Assembly: GCF_011799805.1 (NCBI RefSeq)
Contig: NZ_WXUB01000001.1
Location: 682,001-746,000 of the forward strand
Length of the DNA stretch: 64,000 nucleotides
Direction of reading: 5' to 3'
Source of the DNA: Maribellus sediminis
GTDB taxonomy: Bacteria > Bacteroidota > Bacteroidia > Bacteroidales > Prolixibacteraceae
In this document: piece after piece, positions 18,587-26,114 of the stretch
Position numbering within the stretch: the first letter of the stretch is position 1
How the letters are laid out: each line of letters starts with the position of its first letter
The notes under the pieces: model-generated
Told to the model about the DNA's origin: nothing
Database searches by the model: none
The model's input: the letters and a program-made list of their open reading frames with translations, nothing else
Program-made: the position numbers and the translations under genes

Positions 18587-18678
18587 TTCAATTCAACACC
18601 ATTTGAAACCTTACATAAACTAAGCATGGTAATAAAAAGCTAATTTGATTATCACAATTAACCTTAAAAATGATAATC

Positions 18679-19245
18679 ATGAAACGAGTATTTTTTTTAC
18701 TGATCGGAATCCTGATTCTTTGCGTAGCATGTCAGGATGATTTTGTTGAACCTGAAAACGCACCCGTGACCAAGAGTGCGAAGTACGAAAGAACTAAAAC
18801 TTTTGAACTTCGGGGGCATGTCAGTTCCATTCCAGATTTCAACGGTCCTTTTGTTTCCTGCTTGCCCGAAGGAAGCGGTTTGGTACTGGCCGAAACCGGG
18901 TGGGTTAGTGGCCAGGTAAATATCCTGGGACAATTAATGCCTGAAAAATGCACCTATGAAGGGGTAAGCTGTGAAATGGATTTGACCGACGGAGTACCAA
19001 CGGTGTTTATAACGGCCAATGTTGAACTTGTACGAAACAACGGAGACAAAATTATTCTTGTGAGCCACATGGTACTGGATCCCCTGATCAACGAAATCAG
19101 CGGATACAATGAATATATCGGTGGCACCGGAAGATTTGAAGGAGTTACTGGCGAATGCAACATCATTAACGGTGTTCTTGATCCTGATACCGGAATCGCC
19201 AGCTGGGAAGAAGTGGGAGAAATAACCCTGATTCTTAAAGATTGA
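18679..19245 (+). CDS. Small lipoprotein A with GTGRF motif, HTCS-associated
   Basis: Exported lipoprotein of 188 residues with no assigned function. The start at 18679 (MKRVFFLLIGILILCVAC) is preferred over an ATG three codons upstream because paralogue B begins identically. The lipobox is LCVAC and QDDF follows. The mature part is predicted beta-rich, has several extra cysteines, and ends with YIGGTGRFEGVTGE and a final EITLILKD strand. The GTGRFxGxxG motif resembles the closing strands of allene-oxide-cyclase/dirigent-like beta barrels, a fold guess only. Paralogues are at 21917 and 41938. Each lies beside a hybrid two-component gene, suggesting a ligand-binding or signal-relay partner, or a regulated output. 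Confidence 0.85.
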   Translation: MKRVFFLLIGILILCVACQDDFVEPENAPVTKSAKYERTKTFELRGHVSSIPDFNGPFVSCLPEGSGLVLAETGWVSGQVNILGQLMPEKCTYEGVSCEMDLTDGVPTVFITANVELVRNNGDKIILVSHMVLDPLINEISGYNEYIGGTGRFEGVTGECNIINGVLDPDTGIASWEEVGEITLILKD

Positions 19246-19274
19246 AAGCTCTTGAGTTGATGGATTTTTCTGCT

Positions 19275-19339
19275 GGGACATATCATCAAAACTTCGGGAA
19301 AATCCATCAACTCGGTTCGCAGTTCTAAAGCTAACTTGG
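19275..19339 (+). promoter_or_regulatory. Tandem GGGA operator and -7-like element before hybrid system C
   Basis: Half-sites start at 19275 (GGGACATATCATCAA) and 19296 (GGGAAAATCCATCAACT), 21 bp apart, both with CAA at offset 12. TAACTTGG at 19332-19339 begins 36 bp after the second half-site start and differs from TAnnTTTG at one base. Confidence 0.68.
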
Positions 19340-19452
19340 GTTCACCAAGAGTTTAAGAGATTTGTTTGCATCCAAAACTTGAAAAAATTCGTAAATCAGA
19401 AAGTTATCTTATTAAACTATGCAGTTTTTCAACTAATCTTAAAACAAACAGA

Positions 19453-21627
19453 ATGACTTCTGTCCCAAAACATCAGAATTTATGGGCTCGATTGAACTAC
19501 CTTCTTTTCGATAGATTTGATGTGTCGGAGCGTGAAATGCGGAAATTTCATCTTGCAATGCAACTGGGATTTATTGGAGGAATGCTGATTTGCATTGCCG
19601 AGTCGCTTGTCGGTAATATTCCTGTTCTGGGATATCTCGGATTAACCGGAATTGCTTTTGCTTTGGTGCTGCTGATAGTTTTCTTTTTTGCGAAAAAAGT
19701 GAAGTATCTGATACTCACTAAAGAGCTCGGATTACTGCTTATCGTTTTCTATTTCACTTATCACACAGGAGGCCTTTTAACTTGTGGGGGAATTGTTCTG
19801 ATCGGGATTGTACCTGTGCTTGTTTCTCTAAGTTTCAAAAGCTCCCGACAGATCATACTGGTTTTTTCGCTTTATTTTATTTCGGTGGTTTATCTGGCTA
19901 TTGCCGATAAGAATCTACCGGGAAAGGATTTGATTCCACCGGAATGGAACCTGATCGTTTTTGCAACAACTTTATTGGCATGTACTCTGGTTTTCTTTAT
20001 TTCGGCACTGTTGGCACAGCGAATTTTCACCAACCTGGAACGCCGGGAAACCGAACATCAGAAAGAGATCAACGATGCAAAAACCAGGTTGTATACCAAC
20101 ATTACACATGAATTCCGCACTCCGCTAACGGTTATTTTGGGGCTGGCCGATTCGGCTAAAAACAATGGTCATTCAAATGTTTCCTGTAAAATGGATACCA
20201 TCATAAAAAACGGGAAAAGCCTCCTTCAGCTGGTCGATCAGATGCTGGATTTAAGTAAACTTGAATCGGGTCGGATGACGGTGAATAAAATAGGCGCAAA
20301 CATTATTCCATTTCTGAAATATGTTTTTCAGTTGCAGGAATTTTATGCAGAGGAGAAAAATATCTCCATGCGTTTTTCTTCCGAAAGCCAGTCGTATGAA
20401 ATTGAATTTGATCCTGAAAAACTGGCATCAATTGTTTCCAACTTGCTAAGCAATGCCATAAAATTTACGCCCGAGGGTGGGCAGATTATTATGACGGTAT
20501 ATCGACGTAATGAAAATATCTGTTTTGAAGTTAAAGATAACGGTGTTGGAATTCCACCGGAAAAGCAGAATACCATTTTCGACCGCTTTTACCAGGTAGA
20601 AAGCAAGAGCACCCGCAAAGAAGGTGGGGCAGGAATTGGCCTGGCAATAACGCGCGAACTCGTGCACCTATTGGAGGGTACAGTTCGAGTTAGAAGCAAT
20701 TCCGGAGTAGGCACGGTTTTTACGGTGTGTTTGCCTTATGTACCTGCAAGCGAAAATTCAGTGGTAATGACTGATGCTGATGAAGAGACCGAGTCGTGGG
20801 AAGAAAGCGCTAATGGAGACAAATTGTTGCAAGCTGGTTTCAATGGCCATTATCGACTGTTGATTATCGAAGACAATCCGGATGTGGTCGGTTACCTTAA
20901 AGCCTGTTATCAAAATCATTTCTCTATTCATGCCGCAAAAGATGGAATAGATGGATTTGAGCTGGCTGTGGAAGAGATTCCCGACATCATAATCAGCGAT
21001 GTGATGATGCCCGGAATGGATGGTTTTGAACTGTGCAAGAAGTTGAAAGACGATTACCGCACCAGCCACATTCCGATAATACTACTGACTGCCAAAGCCG
21101 ATATCCCATCCCGAATTGAAGGACTGGAAACCGGTGCCGATGCATACATTGTAAAACCATTTAACCAACGCGAATTACTGGTGCGTATGCAAAAATTGCT
21201 CGAATTGCGCCGAAAACTTTTTCAAAGGTACAACAACGGAAACAGCCTTGAATTTTCCGACAATCCGGTGGTGCGGAAAGAAGATCAATTCTTTCAAAAG
21301 CTTAATGAGGTTATCCTTAAAAATCTGGGAGATGAGTTCTTTACGATCCAGGTGCTTTGCAATGAAATGGCCATGAGCAAATCGCAGCTGTACCGTAAAT
21401 TCAGTGCGCTTACCAATATTTCAGCGGCAAAATACATTCGAACACTGCGCATGAAAAGAGCAAAAGAACTGCTCCAGACCACTTCGATGAATATCACTGA
21501 AGTGGGCTACGAAGTGGGTATGAAAAGTGTATCGGTTTTTAGTAAAATATTTAAAGAAGAGTTTGGCTACAGTCCTACCGATTTTGTGCATCAGAGTTTG
21601 AAAACCAATGAGGTAATTTCGAACTGA
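19453..21627 (+). CDS. Hybrid two-component system C (HK-receiver-AraC HTH), paralogue of A
   Basis: Third hybrid regulator. The ATG at 19453 (MTSVPKHQNLW) is preferred over a TTG at 19366 because the extra segment has no family resemblance and would cover the promoter-like element at 19332. The resulting chain is 724 residues. Membrane helices with a GGLLTCGG loop precede the kinase core with His219 (ITHEFRTPLTVILGLAD), a receiver with Asp516, and an AraC HTH (MAMSKSQLYRKF, EVGYEVGMKSVSVFS). From about residue 195 to the end it is very similar to system A, including FLKYVFQLQEFYAE and RTSHIPIILLTAKADIPSR, so A and C arose by duplication. The membrane sensor parts differ much more than the output parts, consistent with different inputs and shared targets. 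Confidence 0.93.
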   Translation: MTSVPKHQNLWARLNYLLFDRFDVSEREMRKFHLAMQLGFIGGMLICIAESLVGNIPVLGYLGLTGIAFALVLLIVFFFAKKVKYLILTKELGLLLIVFYFTYHTGGLLTCGGIVLIGIVPVLVSLSFKSSRQIILVFSLYFISVVYLAIADKNLPGKDLIPPEWNLIVFATTLLACTLVFFISALLAQRIFTNLERRETEHQKEINDAKTRLYTNITHEFRTPLTVILGLADSAKNNGHSNVSCKMDTIIKNGKSLLQLVDQMLDLSKLESGRMTVNKIGANIIPFLKYVFQLQEFYAEEKNISMRFSSESQSYEIEFDPEKLASIVSNLLSNAIKFTPEGGQIIMTVYRRNENICFEVKDNGVGIPPEKQNTIFDRFYQVESKSTRKEGGAGIGLAITRELVHLLEGTVRVRSNSGVGTVFTVCLPYVPASENSVVMTDADEETESWEESANGDKLLQAGFNGHYRLLIIEDNPDVVGYLKACYQNHFSIHAAKDGIDGFELAVEEIPDIIISDVMMPGMDGFELCKKLKDDYRTSHIPIILLTAKADIPSRIEGLETGADAYIVKPFNQRELLVRMQKLLELRRKLFQRYNNGNSLEFSDNPVVRKEDQFFQKLNEVILKNLGDEFFTIQVLCNEMAMSKSQLYRKFSALTNISAAKYIRTLRMKRAKELLQTTSMNITEVGYEVGMKSVSVFSKIFKEEFGYSPTDFVHQSLKTNEVISN

Positions 21628-21690
21628 ATAGCATTCATTTCTCCCAAAACATTTATTCTCCTGGTCTCGTGTCCATTCACTTTTAATTAT

Positions 21691-21774
21691 TCGTCATGCT
21701 GAATTCATTTCAGCATCTCTGCATTAAAACAACAGGTTCTGAAATATCCCGATAGTAGTCGGGACGGAATGACA
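21691..21774. repeat. REP-like intergenic palindromic element
   Basis: Two hairpins lie in tandem: ATGCTGAA/TTCAGCAT (21696-21716) and TCCCGA/TCGGGA (21747-21764). They are bracketed by CGTCAT at the left and GAATGACA at the right. The GAATGACAG end is shared with the larger element at 24935-25117. Such elements are recurrent intergenic repeats in Bacteroidota; copy number cannot be judged from this window. Confidence 0.6.
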
Positions 21775-21813
21775 GTGCTCTATTATAGGTCCGAAGTACT
21801 GCTCTTTCAGTTT

Positions 21814-21878
21814 GGGATGAATAGACAAAACTCAGGGAAAATCCGACAATCCCAAATCGTGTGTTCATCCTAATTTTG
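21814..21878 (+). promoter_or_regulatory. Tandem GGGA operator and promoter before lipoprotein B
   Basis: Half-sites start at 21814 (GGGATGAATAGACAA) and 21835 (GGGAAAATCCGACAA), 21 bp apart. TAATTTTG at 21871-21878, a perfect TAnnTTTG, begins 36 bp after the second half-site start. The second half-site would cover the -33 region, as expected for an activator that contacts polymerase. Confidence 0.72.
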
Positions 21879-21916
21879 AGGATAATAATCAATGTTTAAC
21901 CTTAAATCGAGAAATT

Positions 21917-22480
21917 ATGAAACGAGTATTTTTTTTATTGATTGGAATCCTGATCGTCGCAGTTGCCTGTCAGGATGATTTTGATGAACCTGAACATTCC
22001 CTGACAACAAAAAGTGCGAAGTATGAGAAAATTAAGACTTTTCAGGTAAAAGGCTGGACCCAAATTATTCCTGATGAAACAGCTCCCAGGTTTCAATGCA
22101 TGCCTGTGGAAGCCGGGGTGGATATGTGTTCTTATGGTTGGTTAGACGGACATATGAACATTTCTGGCAAGATCATTCAGGAAGAAAGTACCTACACAAA
22201 ACTGTATTGCGAGTTGATGCTTACTCCTGCAGGACCGGTTATCTATAATGAAGTAAGTGCTGATGTCAAATTCGCCTGCGGCGAGAGCGTTTCTGCATTG
22301 GGATTCGTGTCGATCAATACGGTAACAGGAGAGGTAACAGGGCATACTGATTATGTTGCGGGAACAGGTCGATTTGAAGGAATTACCGGATCAACAAAAG
22401 TTGTGAATGGCAAAGTACTGCCCGACGGAGGATTGTTCTGGGATACAGAAGGTGCGATAACACTCGTCCTAAAAGATTGA
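21917..22480 (+). CDS. Small lipoprotein B with GTGRF motif, HTCS-associated
   Basis: Paralogue of lipoprotein A, 187 residues. The signal and first mature residues are almost the same (MKRVFFLLIGILI, lipobox AVAC, QDDF, then TTKSAKYEKIKTF). The central part has diverged, but G-x-M-N-I-S-G, several cysteines and the end YVAGTGRFEGITGSTKVVNG with a final AITLVLKD strand are kept. It is expected to face the periplasm or outer surface; function is unknown. It follows hybrid system C by 289 bp, a gap holding a REP-like element and the best-formed tandem GGGA promoter. Strong N-terminal conservation with a divergent middle suggests changed ligand or partner specificity after duplication. Confidence 0.87.
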   Translation: MKRVFFLLIGILIVAVACQDDFDEPEHSLTTKSAKYEKIKTFQVKGWTQIIPDETAPRFQCMPVEAGVDMCSYGWLDGHMNISGKIIQEESTYTKLYCELMLTPAGPVIYNEVSADVKFACGESVSALGFVSINTVTGEVTGHTDYVAGTGRFEGITGSTKVVNGKVLPDGGLFWDTEGAITLVLKD

Positions 22481-22502
22481 CTTCGTATTTAATGAGCGTT
22501 CC

Positions 22503-22587
22503 GGGAAATCTTTGCAAGTATTGGGAAGAGTCCGTAACTCCCTGGGAAAAGCGAAAAAACCGAACAGCCGGCATTGGTATAACTTCG
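22503..22587 (+). promoter_or_regulatory. Triple GGGA operator and -7-like element before the esterase
   Basis: Three half-sites start with GGGA at 22503, 22523 and 22544 (spacing 20 and 21 bp), with CAAGT, TAACT and AAAAC at offset 12. TAACTTCG at 22580-22587 begins 36 bp after the third and differs from TAnnTTTG at one base. The start codon is 37 bp beyond the octamer start. Confidence 0.68.
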
Positions 22588-22616
22588 TAAGTAGTTAACC
22601 AATAAAATCAGTAATA

Positions 22617-23792
22617 ATGAAAACCAAAATTTTACTGGCAGTGCTGGCTTCGGTATTTTTCATGGCCGCCTGCGAAAAAGAGTATTTAACAGATGAAAAT
22701 GATCCGACTCCCACCCCGAAAGCTGCGGAGATCGGTGAAGGAACAATTGTTTCAAACATCGTGCATTTCTCGTCACTCGAGGGAAATATTCTGGATGATC
22801 CTGCCACCCGGAAAGTCAATGTTTATTTGCCCAAAAGTTATTTTACCTGCCCCGAAAAACATTTTCCGGTGATTTATTTTCTTCACGGTACACCCGCCTG
22901 GGGCGATATGTTGCTGGACCCGCTTCCGTTTGAATATTTTTTCCAGGCTGCAGGTTTGCAAGCACCTGTCGATTTCCCCGAAGAAGGGTTTTTGGCCTGG
23001 CTTAACAATCTGATTGATAACGAAGGCATGAAGGAGGTGATCATCGTAATGCCCGATGCGAGGGCAAAGTACGGACCGAGCATGTATGTGAATTCTTCCA
23101 CCCAGGGAAATTATGAGGATTATATTGTGGATGAACTGGTTTCATACATCGATCAAAATTACCGGACCATCGCACATTTTAACTGGCGGGCCATCAGCGG
23201 ACACTGTGCAGGTGCTTATGGAGCGTTGAACGCTGCAATGAAACACCCAAAGGTTTTTCGTTATGTAGGTGCCTTGTCACCACCACATTTTCCTGCTCCG
23301 TTATTGCAGTACCTCACCGGTTTTATTGCGCTCGAAGATCAGATGTGGGGGGTGGAAGGACCGCTTCCATACGATCCGCAGGCTCCTTTTAAATTTGCCA
23401 ACAATGGCGCTTATAATTTGTCGCAGGCCTGGCTGCCCAATCCCGAAAATCCACCCTATTACTGCGATCTTCCTCTTGATTACGTTGATGGCAACTGGGT
23501 GGACAATCCTGAAAATCTGGCGAAATGGGATTCCCAAAGTCTGATGGTTCTGGCAGAACAATATCGAACCGAATTAAAGCAGTTGAAAACCGTTTATTTC
23601 GATTGCGGGACGAATGACGATCTTGGGATGTATCAATCGAATGTAATGTTTCACGAGCAACTGGAAGCGATGCATATTAAACATCAATTCGAGACATACT
23701 CCAATCCCGGAACACACATTAGTAACCTCTACGAAAGACTTGGAATGGTTTGGACAATGTTATCGAATGATTTTCCCGAATACGAAGATTAG
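22617..23792 (+). CDS. Lipoprotein esterase-fold protein with Cys in the nucleophile position
   Basis: Alpha/beta hydrolase of the esterase D/feruloyl-esterase-like family, 391 residues. The N-terminal signal MKTKILLAVLASVFFMAAC carries a lipobox. The oxyanion-loop motif YFLHGTPAWGD lies near residues 85-96. The nucleophile elbow reads GHCAG with Cys197 where GxSxG would place Ser. The probable acid is in DCGTNDDL (near 328) and the His in NPGTHISN (near 366), so a Cys-Asp-His triad is possible. Known alpha/beta hydrolases with Cys exist (dienelactone hydrolase), but that is a different subfamily. It is preceded by a triple GGGA operator and is the likely enzymatic output of hybrid systems A/C. 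Substrate unknown. Confidence 0.85.
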   Translation: MKTKILLAVLASVFFMAACEKEYLTDENDPTPTPKAAEIGEGTIVSNIVHFSSLEGNILDDPATRKVNVYLPKSYFTCPEKHFPVIYFLHGTPAWGDMLLDPLPFEYFFQAAGLQAPVDFPEEGFLAWLNNLIDNEGMKEVIIVMPDARAKYGPSMYVNSSTQGNYEDYIVDELVSYIDQNYRTIAHFNWRAISGHCAGAYGALNAAMKHPKVFRYVGALSPPHFPAPLLQYLTGFIALEDQMWGVEGPLPYDPQAPFKFANNGAYNLSQAWLPNPENPPYYCDLPLDYVDGNWVDNPENLAKWDSQSLMVLAEQYRTELKQLKTVYFDCGTNDDLGMYQSNVMFHEQLEAMHIKHQFETYSNPGTHISNLYERLGMVWTMLSNDFPEYED

Positions 23793-23832
23793 CTCCCGGA
23801 ATTGTTGATCGTAAAAACACGCATCAATTTCA

Positions 23833-23866
23833 AAAACAGGAAGGCTGACGGCTTTCCTGTTTTTTT
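23833..23866. terminator. Strong bidirectional terminator
   Basis: A 13-bp stem (23833-23845 with 23851-23863, one G-T pair) and a 5-base loop are followed by a T-run; on the other strand the same hairpin also ends in T residues. It separates the esterase (+) from the AraC regulator (-), whose stop codon starts inside the T-run. Confidence 0.85.
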
Positions 23867-24746
23867 AGGCTACCACATTCTGAAGTTCCTGTTTTCTGCG
23901 AAACTCATTCGGCGTACAACCGTTCATCTCTTTAAATTTCCGGTTAAAATTCGAAAGGTTGCCAAAACCCACCCGGTAACAAATTTCCGAAATACTAACT
24001 TCCTCCTGTTGCAGCAATTTGCAAGCCTGTCCAATGCGGTATTCGGTAAGGAAATTCACATAGGTTTTTCGTGTGCGTGTTTTAAAGTAGCGGCAAAACG
24101 AGTTCACTGTCATATTCGAAACACCGGCAACTTCCTCCAGGCTTATCGGCCGGTGAAATTCATTCAGCGTAAACCGAAATACAGCGTCCAGTCGTTTTTC
24201 ATCGGTTTCATTCAACTTGTTGTAAGTGCCTTCAGTAGTTAACACTTTATCGTTTCCCGATTCCGAAAGCCGGGTAAGCAGATCGAGTAGTAAAGTTAAG
24301 CGCCTGATCTCTTTTTCTTCGGAAATGGCCTCGATAATGCCGGCTTCTTCTCCATGAAGAACAGCAGGGTAGTGGATACCGCGATCAGCTTTTCGAATGT
24401 ATTCTTTGAGCGACTGTGTTTCAGGCAGGTTCCAGAAGGATGCACCAAAAACTTCGGTTTCAAAATAAATAGAAATAGCATGTGCAAATAAATCAGGATC
24501 GTTGTGATAGTATTCCGGATCGTTTCGTAAAGCATGCGGCAGACCAGATCCCAGTACAAAAATATCACCGGGCTGAAAAGCTATAATCTGATTGCCAACA
24601 ATGATATTACCTGTACTTTTCTTGATCAGGGTGATTTGAAACTCAACATGCTGGTGCAATATATCGTAAAGATGGGGGAGCTTTTCGTTCTGCACCCAAA
24701 CCGACTGGTCAACAGGTTTTGCGATTTTAAATGGAAGAATTTTCAT
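23865..24746 (-). CDS. AraC family transcriptional regulator, likely hydroxyproline operon control
   Basis: A 293-residue regulator with an N-terminal cupin-like sensor (PGDIFVLGSGLPHAL near residues 60-75) and a C-terminal double HTH. The HTH has ISLEEVAGVSNMTVNSFCRYFK and VSISEICYRVGFGNLSNFNRKFK followed by GCTPNEFRR. Such cupin-AraC proteins usually respond to a small metabolite. It is divergent from the hydroxyproline operon at 25185 with a 438-bp spacer between them, so regulating that operon is the natural guess. The ligand could be hydroxyproline or a pathway intermediate. Confidence 0.9.
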   Translation of the reverse strand: MKILPFKIAKPVDQSVWVQNEKLPHLYDILHQHVEFQITLIKKSTGNIIVGNQIIAFQPGDIFVLGSGLPHALRNDPEYYHNDPDLFAHAISIYFETEVFGASFWNLPETQSLKEYIRKADRGIHYPAVLHGEEAGIIEAISEEKEIRRLTLLLDLLTRLSESGNDKVLTTEGTYNKLNETDEKRLDAVFRFTLNEFHRPISLEEVAGVSNMTVNSFCRYFKTRTRKTYVNFLTEYRIGQACKLLQQEEVSISEICYRVGFGNLSNFNRKFKEMNGCTPNEFRRKQELQNVVA

Positions 24747-24865
24747 GTCGATAATTCCTTTATCTAATATTTAATATTCGATCCAGGTGCTTGATTCTAT
24801 TAAACATGGATAAGATAGTATTAGTTCATGATAATATTAAGACAGTATAGTCTTTTTCTATGTTC

Positions 24866-24873
24866 TAATTTTG
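24866..24873 (+). promoter_or_regulatory. Possible -7 promoter element towards the hydroxyproline operon
   Basis: TAATTTTG is a perfect TAnnTTTG match on the + strand. It lies 312 bp before the operon start, so a transcript from here would carry the 24935-25117 palindromic element in its leader. No good -33 TTG is seen, which limits confidence. Confidence 0.4.
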
Positions 24874-24934
24874 TAGTAAAGGATTTGAATATCATTTTTA
24901 TGAATGAAAATTACTTCTGTTTACTAAAAATATT

Positions 24935-25117
24935 AAGATTCTTTCGCTTCTCCGTCGACTGACGGATGCGCTCAGAATGACAGGTCGTTACGTTATGGCG
25001 GGCTGTTGGGAGGAGTGGTTTGGCCACGAATGTTCGTGGCCAAACCACTCCTCCCAACAGCACAAATCTTCAATAAGCCTGTCATTCCGAATCCGCCAAA
25101 TGGCGGTGAGGAATCTT
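24935..25117. repeat. Nested palindromic intergenic element (MITE/REP-like)
   Basis: The element fills most of the 438-bp gap between the AraC gene and the hydroxyproline operon. From outside in it has AAGATTC (24935-24941) against GAATCTT (25111-25117), small hairpins CCGTC/GACGG (24952-24965) and CCGCC/GGCGG (25093-25106), GAATGACAGG (24975-24984) against CCTGTCATTC (25078-25087), and a central 28-bp perfect palindrome. No coding sequence is present. The rest of the gap shows only the -7-like octamer at 24866. Confidence 0.75.
25003..25060. repeat. Perfect 28-bp inverted repeat with 2-bp loop
   Basis: The arm at 25003-25030 (begins CTGTTGGGAGG, ends GCCACGAA) is an exact reverse complement of 25033-25060; only TG separates them. 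It forms the core of the larger nested element. There is no T-run, so it is not a standard terminator. It could fold as a very stable RNA hairpin or cruciform. Confidence 0.92.
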
Positions 25118-25184
25118 TTCAATATTTAAGGACAGTCGTGTTAGTACACCGAAATTGAATTTAATAACTGAAAAAATATAGATC

Positions 25185-26114
25185 ATGAATTTTGAATGGA
25201 AAGGAATTTTCCCAGCAGTAACAACCAAGTTTACTGCAAACGACGAGTTGGATTTTGAAGCTTTTGATGTCAATCTTGAGGCACAAATTGAAGCCGGTGT
25301 TGACGGTATTATACTAGGTGGCTCGCTTGGAGAAGCCAGTACACTGCTCCAGGATGAAAAGGATGCTTTGCTGAAGCACGTAAAAGAAGCTTCAAACGGG
25401 CGTGTTCCGGTGTTGATGAACGTTGCCGAGGCATCGACAAAATTGGCTGTTGAAGCTGCTTTACGTGCCCGCGACAATGGCGCTGATGGCCTGATGTTGC
25501 TGCCACCGATGCGTTATACTTCTGACGATCGTGAAACGGTAACTTTCCTGCGTGAAGTCGCATCGGCCACTGAATTGCCAATCATTTTATACAACAACCC
25601 GGCTGATTACAAAATCTGGATTTCTCCTGATATGTTCCATCAACTGGAAGACCTGCCAACCATTCAGGCGGTTAAAGAATCAACCCGCGACATCTCGAAT
25701 GTTACCTGCATGAAAAATGCTTTTGGCGATCGTTTTGCTGTGCTTATCGGAGTGGATACGCTAGGAATGGAAAGTTTGCTGATGGGCGCCGATGGTTGGG
25801 TTGCCGGACTGGTTTGTGCGTTCCCAAAAGAAACCGTGGCCATTTACCGACTGATCAAAGCCGGGAAAATTGCTGAGGCGCTCGAAATTTACCGTTGGTT
25901 CCTGCCCGTACTCGAACTCGATGTTTCAACAAAACTGGTTCAAAACATTAAACTGGCAGAGAGTTTAACGGGAATTGGAAATGAAATTGTACGCGCACCC
26001 CGCTTGCCATTAATTGGAGAAGAACGCGAGCGTGTGTTGTCAATTCTAAATAAAGCCCTTGAAACGCGTCCTGAATTGCCTGAGTATTTGAACCTGGAAA
26101 AAGAGTTGGTATGA
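25185..26114 (+). CDS. DHDPS-family lyase, likely 1-pyrroline-4-hydroxy-2-carboxylate deaminase
   Basis: Class I aldolase-like TIM barrel (309 residues) of the DapA/NanA family. The Schiff-base lysine is Lys164 (IQAVKESTRD) and the partner tyrosine is Tyr136 (IILYNNPADY). GGSLGEASTLL near residues 45-55 corresponds to the GTTGE loop of DapA, with Ser and Leu where DapA has Thr-Thr, so true dihydrodipicolinate synthase is unlikely. Operon context (4-hydroxyproline epimerase, D-amino acid oxidase, alpha-ketoglutarate semialdehyde dehydrogenase) points to deamination of pyrroline-4-hydroxy-2-carboxylate to alpha-ketoglutaric semialdehyde. The stop overlaps the next start by 4 bp (ATGA), showing translational coupling. 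Confidence 0.88.
   Translation: MNFEWKGIFPAVTTKFTANDELDFEAFDVNLEAQIEAGVDGIILGGSLGEASTLLQDEKDALLKHVKEASNGRVPVLMNVAEASTKLAVEAALRARDNGADGLMLLPPMRYTSDDRETVTFLREVASATELPIILYNNPADYKIWISPDMFHQLEDLPTIQAVKESTRDISNVTCMKNAFGDRFAVLIGVDTLGMESLLMGADGWVAGLVCAFPKETVAIYRLIKAGKIAEALEIYRWFLPVLELDVSTKLVQNIKLAESLTGIGNEIVRAPRLPLIGEERERVLSILNKALETRPELPEYLNLEKELV

Noticed and set aside
23802-24242. 146-codon + frame after the esterase
   Set aside because: It begins inside the terminator region and runs antisense through the AraC HTH.
25003-25060. Palindrome as a CRISPR repeat or attachment site
   Set aside because: There is one copy only, no spacers and no integrase nearby; the nested structure fits a REP/MITE-like element better.
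25185-26114. Dihydrodipicolinate synthase (dapA) of lysine synthesis
   Set aside because: The GTTGE loop is altered (GGSLGEAS) and the gene is coupled to hydroxyproline enzymes.
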